This document shows positions 5,258 through 5,429 of a stretch of DNA of 5,429 nucleotides, in pieces. Source of the stretch: Hyphomicrobiales bacterium (GTDB taxonomy: Bacteria > Pseudomonadota > Alphaproteobacteria > Rhizobiales > Beijerinckiaceae); NCBI GenBank assembly GCA_028290595.1, contig JAQGJO010000114.1, forward strand, positions 1-5,429, given 5' to 3'. The notes beneath the pieces were generated by a model. The model was given only the letters and a program-made list of their open reading frames with translations, searched no databases and had not been told where the DNA came from. Positions within the stretch are counted from its first letter, which is position 1. Every line of letters starts with the position of its first letter. The translations under genes were made by a program, and so were the position numbers.

Positions 5258-5429
5258 TTGCAGCGGTTTGCGTCCATCAGTGTTGCCGCGTCTATTTGCG
5301 TGATGGGTTTGTGCGCGCCGGCAATGGCGCAGCAGTCCAACGAGAAGGTTTTCTATGCCGGCAAGACCATCGTGCTTTATGCCGGGCAGCCGGCGGGCGG
5401 GGGCATCGACAGCGAGATGCGGATGGTCG
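5258..5429 (+). CDS. TctC/Bug-type solute-binding protein, N-terminal fragment
   Basis: The first 57 residues are present and the gene runs off the window. The sequence opens with a Sec signal peptide: QRF, a hydrophobic core through about residue 20, and APAMA before Q25 as the likely cleavage site. The mature start then reads FYAGKTIVLYAGQPAGGGIDSEMR. The pattern FYxGKTIxLxxGxxxGGGxD is the N-terminal hallmark of tripartite tricarboxylate transporter (TctC/Bug) extracytoplasmic binding proteins, which capture carboxylates and similar small molecules. The preferred start is TTG 5258 with GGGGAGG upstream. GTG 5234 would add eight residues (MTRRGEAI) and cannot be excluded. The gene lies beyond the hairpin and repeat that follow the stator-like pair, so it is probably a separate transcription unit. 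The ligand cannot be told, and any TctA/TctB membrane partners would lie outside the window. Confidence 0.72.
   Translation, partial: MQRFASISVAASICVMGLCAPAMAQQSNEKVFYAGKTIVLYAGQPAGGGIDSEMRMV

Noticed and set aside
5230..5429. Reading frame from ATG 5230 inside the second repeat
   Set aside because: Its product lacks a signal peptide or motif, whereas the frame from 5258 gives a signal peptide and a TctC-type N terminus with a strong ribosome-binding site.
1..5429. tRNA, rRNA, CRISPR array, insertion sequence or riboswitch
   Set aside because: No cloverleaf, regularly spaced repeat array, transposase motif or recognisable riboswitch core was found by eye on either strand.

Overview
The window is high-GC DNA whose codon use, gene content and family signatures fit an alphaproteobacterium of the order Hyphomicrobiales (Rhizobiales), probably near Bradyrhizobiaceae/Xanthobacteraceae. 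That placement is an inference from recalled protein resemblance. The inositol-monophosphatase-family protein and the MotA/TolQ-like protein look closely like the versions I know from Bradyrhizobium-type genomes. All supported genes lie on the + strand. The long minus-strand open frames are shadows of high-GC coding sequence.

Layout: (1) Bases 1-84 are the 3' end of an unidentified gene. (2) Bases 85-216 are a spacer with an inverted repeat built on TTTTCCGG. (3) A two-gene unit follows. A degenerate thiamine-phosphate-synthase (ThiE)-fold protein (217-903) overlaps by 4 bases a secreted six-repeat Sel1 protein (900-1928). (4) A 196-base spacer holds an imperfect 12-base tandem repeat and a small GC hairpin. 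(5) An inositol monophosphatase family phosphatase occupies 2125-2916. (6) A 252-base spacer holds copy 1 of a structured palindromic repeat. (7) A MotA/TolQ/ExbB-like inner-membrane protein (3169-4128) overlaps by one base a MotB-like OmpA-domain protein (4128-5156). (8) A 101-base spacer holds a hairpin and copy 2 of the same palindromic repeat. (9) The start of a secreted solute-binding protein of the TctC/Bug type runs off the window from 5258.

How the genes may work together: the MotA-like/MotB-like pair has the parts of a proton-driven stator. These are a four-helix channel protein and a single-helix partner with a membrane-embedded Asp, a coiled coil and a peptidoglycan-binding domain. 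Nothing flagellar, Tol or Ton is visible beside it, so it is best read as an orphan energised envelope complex. The secreted Sel1 protein would share the periplasm with it, but a functional link is only inferred. The ThiE-like protein has lost the residues expected for thiamine phosphate synthesis and carries an Asp-rich insertion made by a 12-base tandem repeat.

The most useful non-genic signal is the repeated hairpin at 2931-2971 and 5193-5233. The two copies bracket the stator-like pair in the same orientation. They differ almost only in the 4-base loop, and the one stem difference keeps pairing as G-T/G-U.
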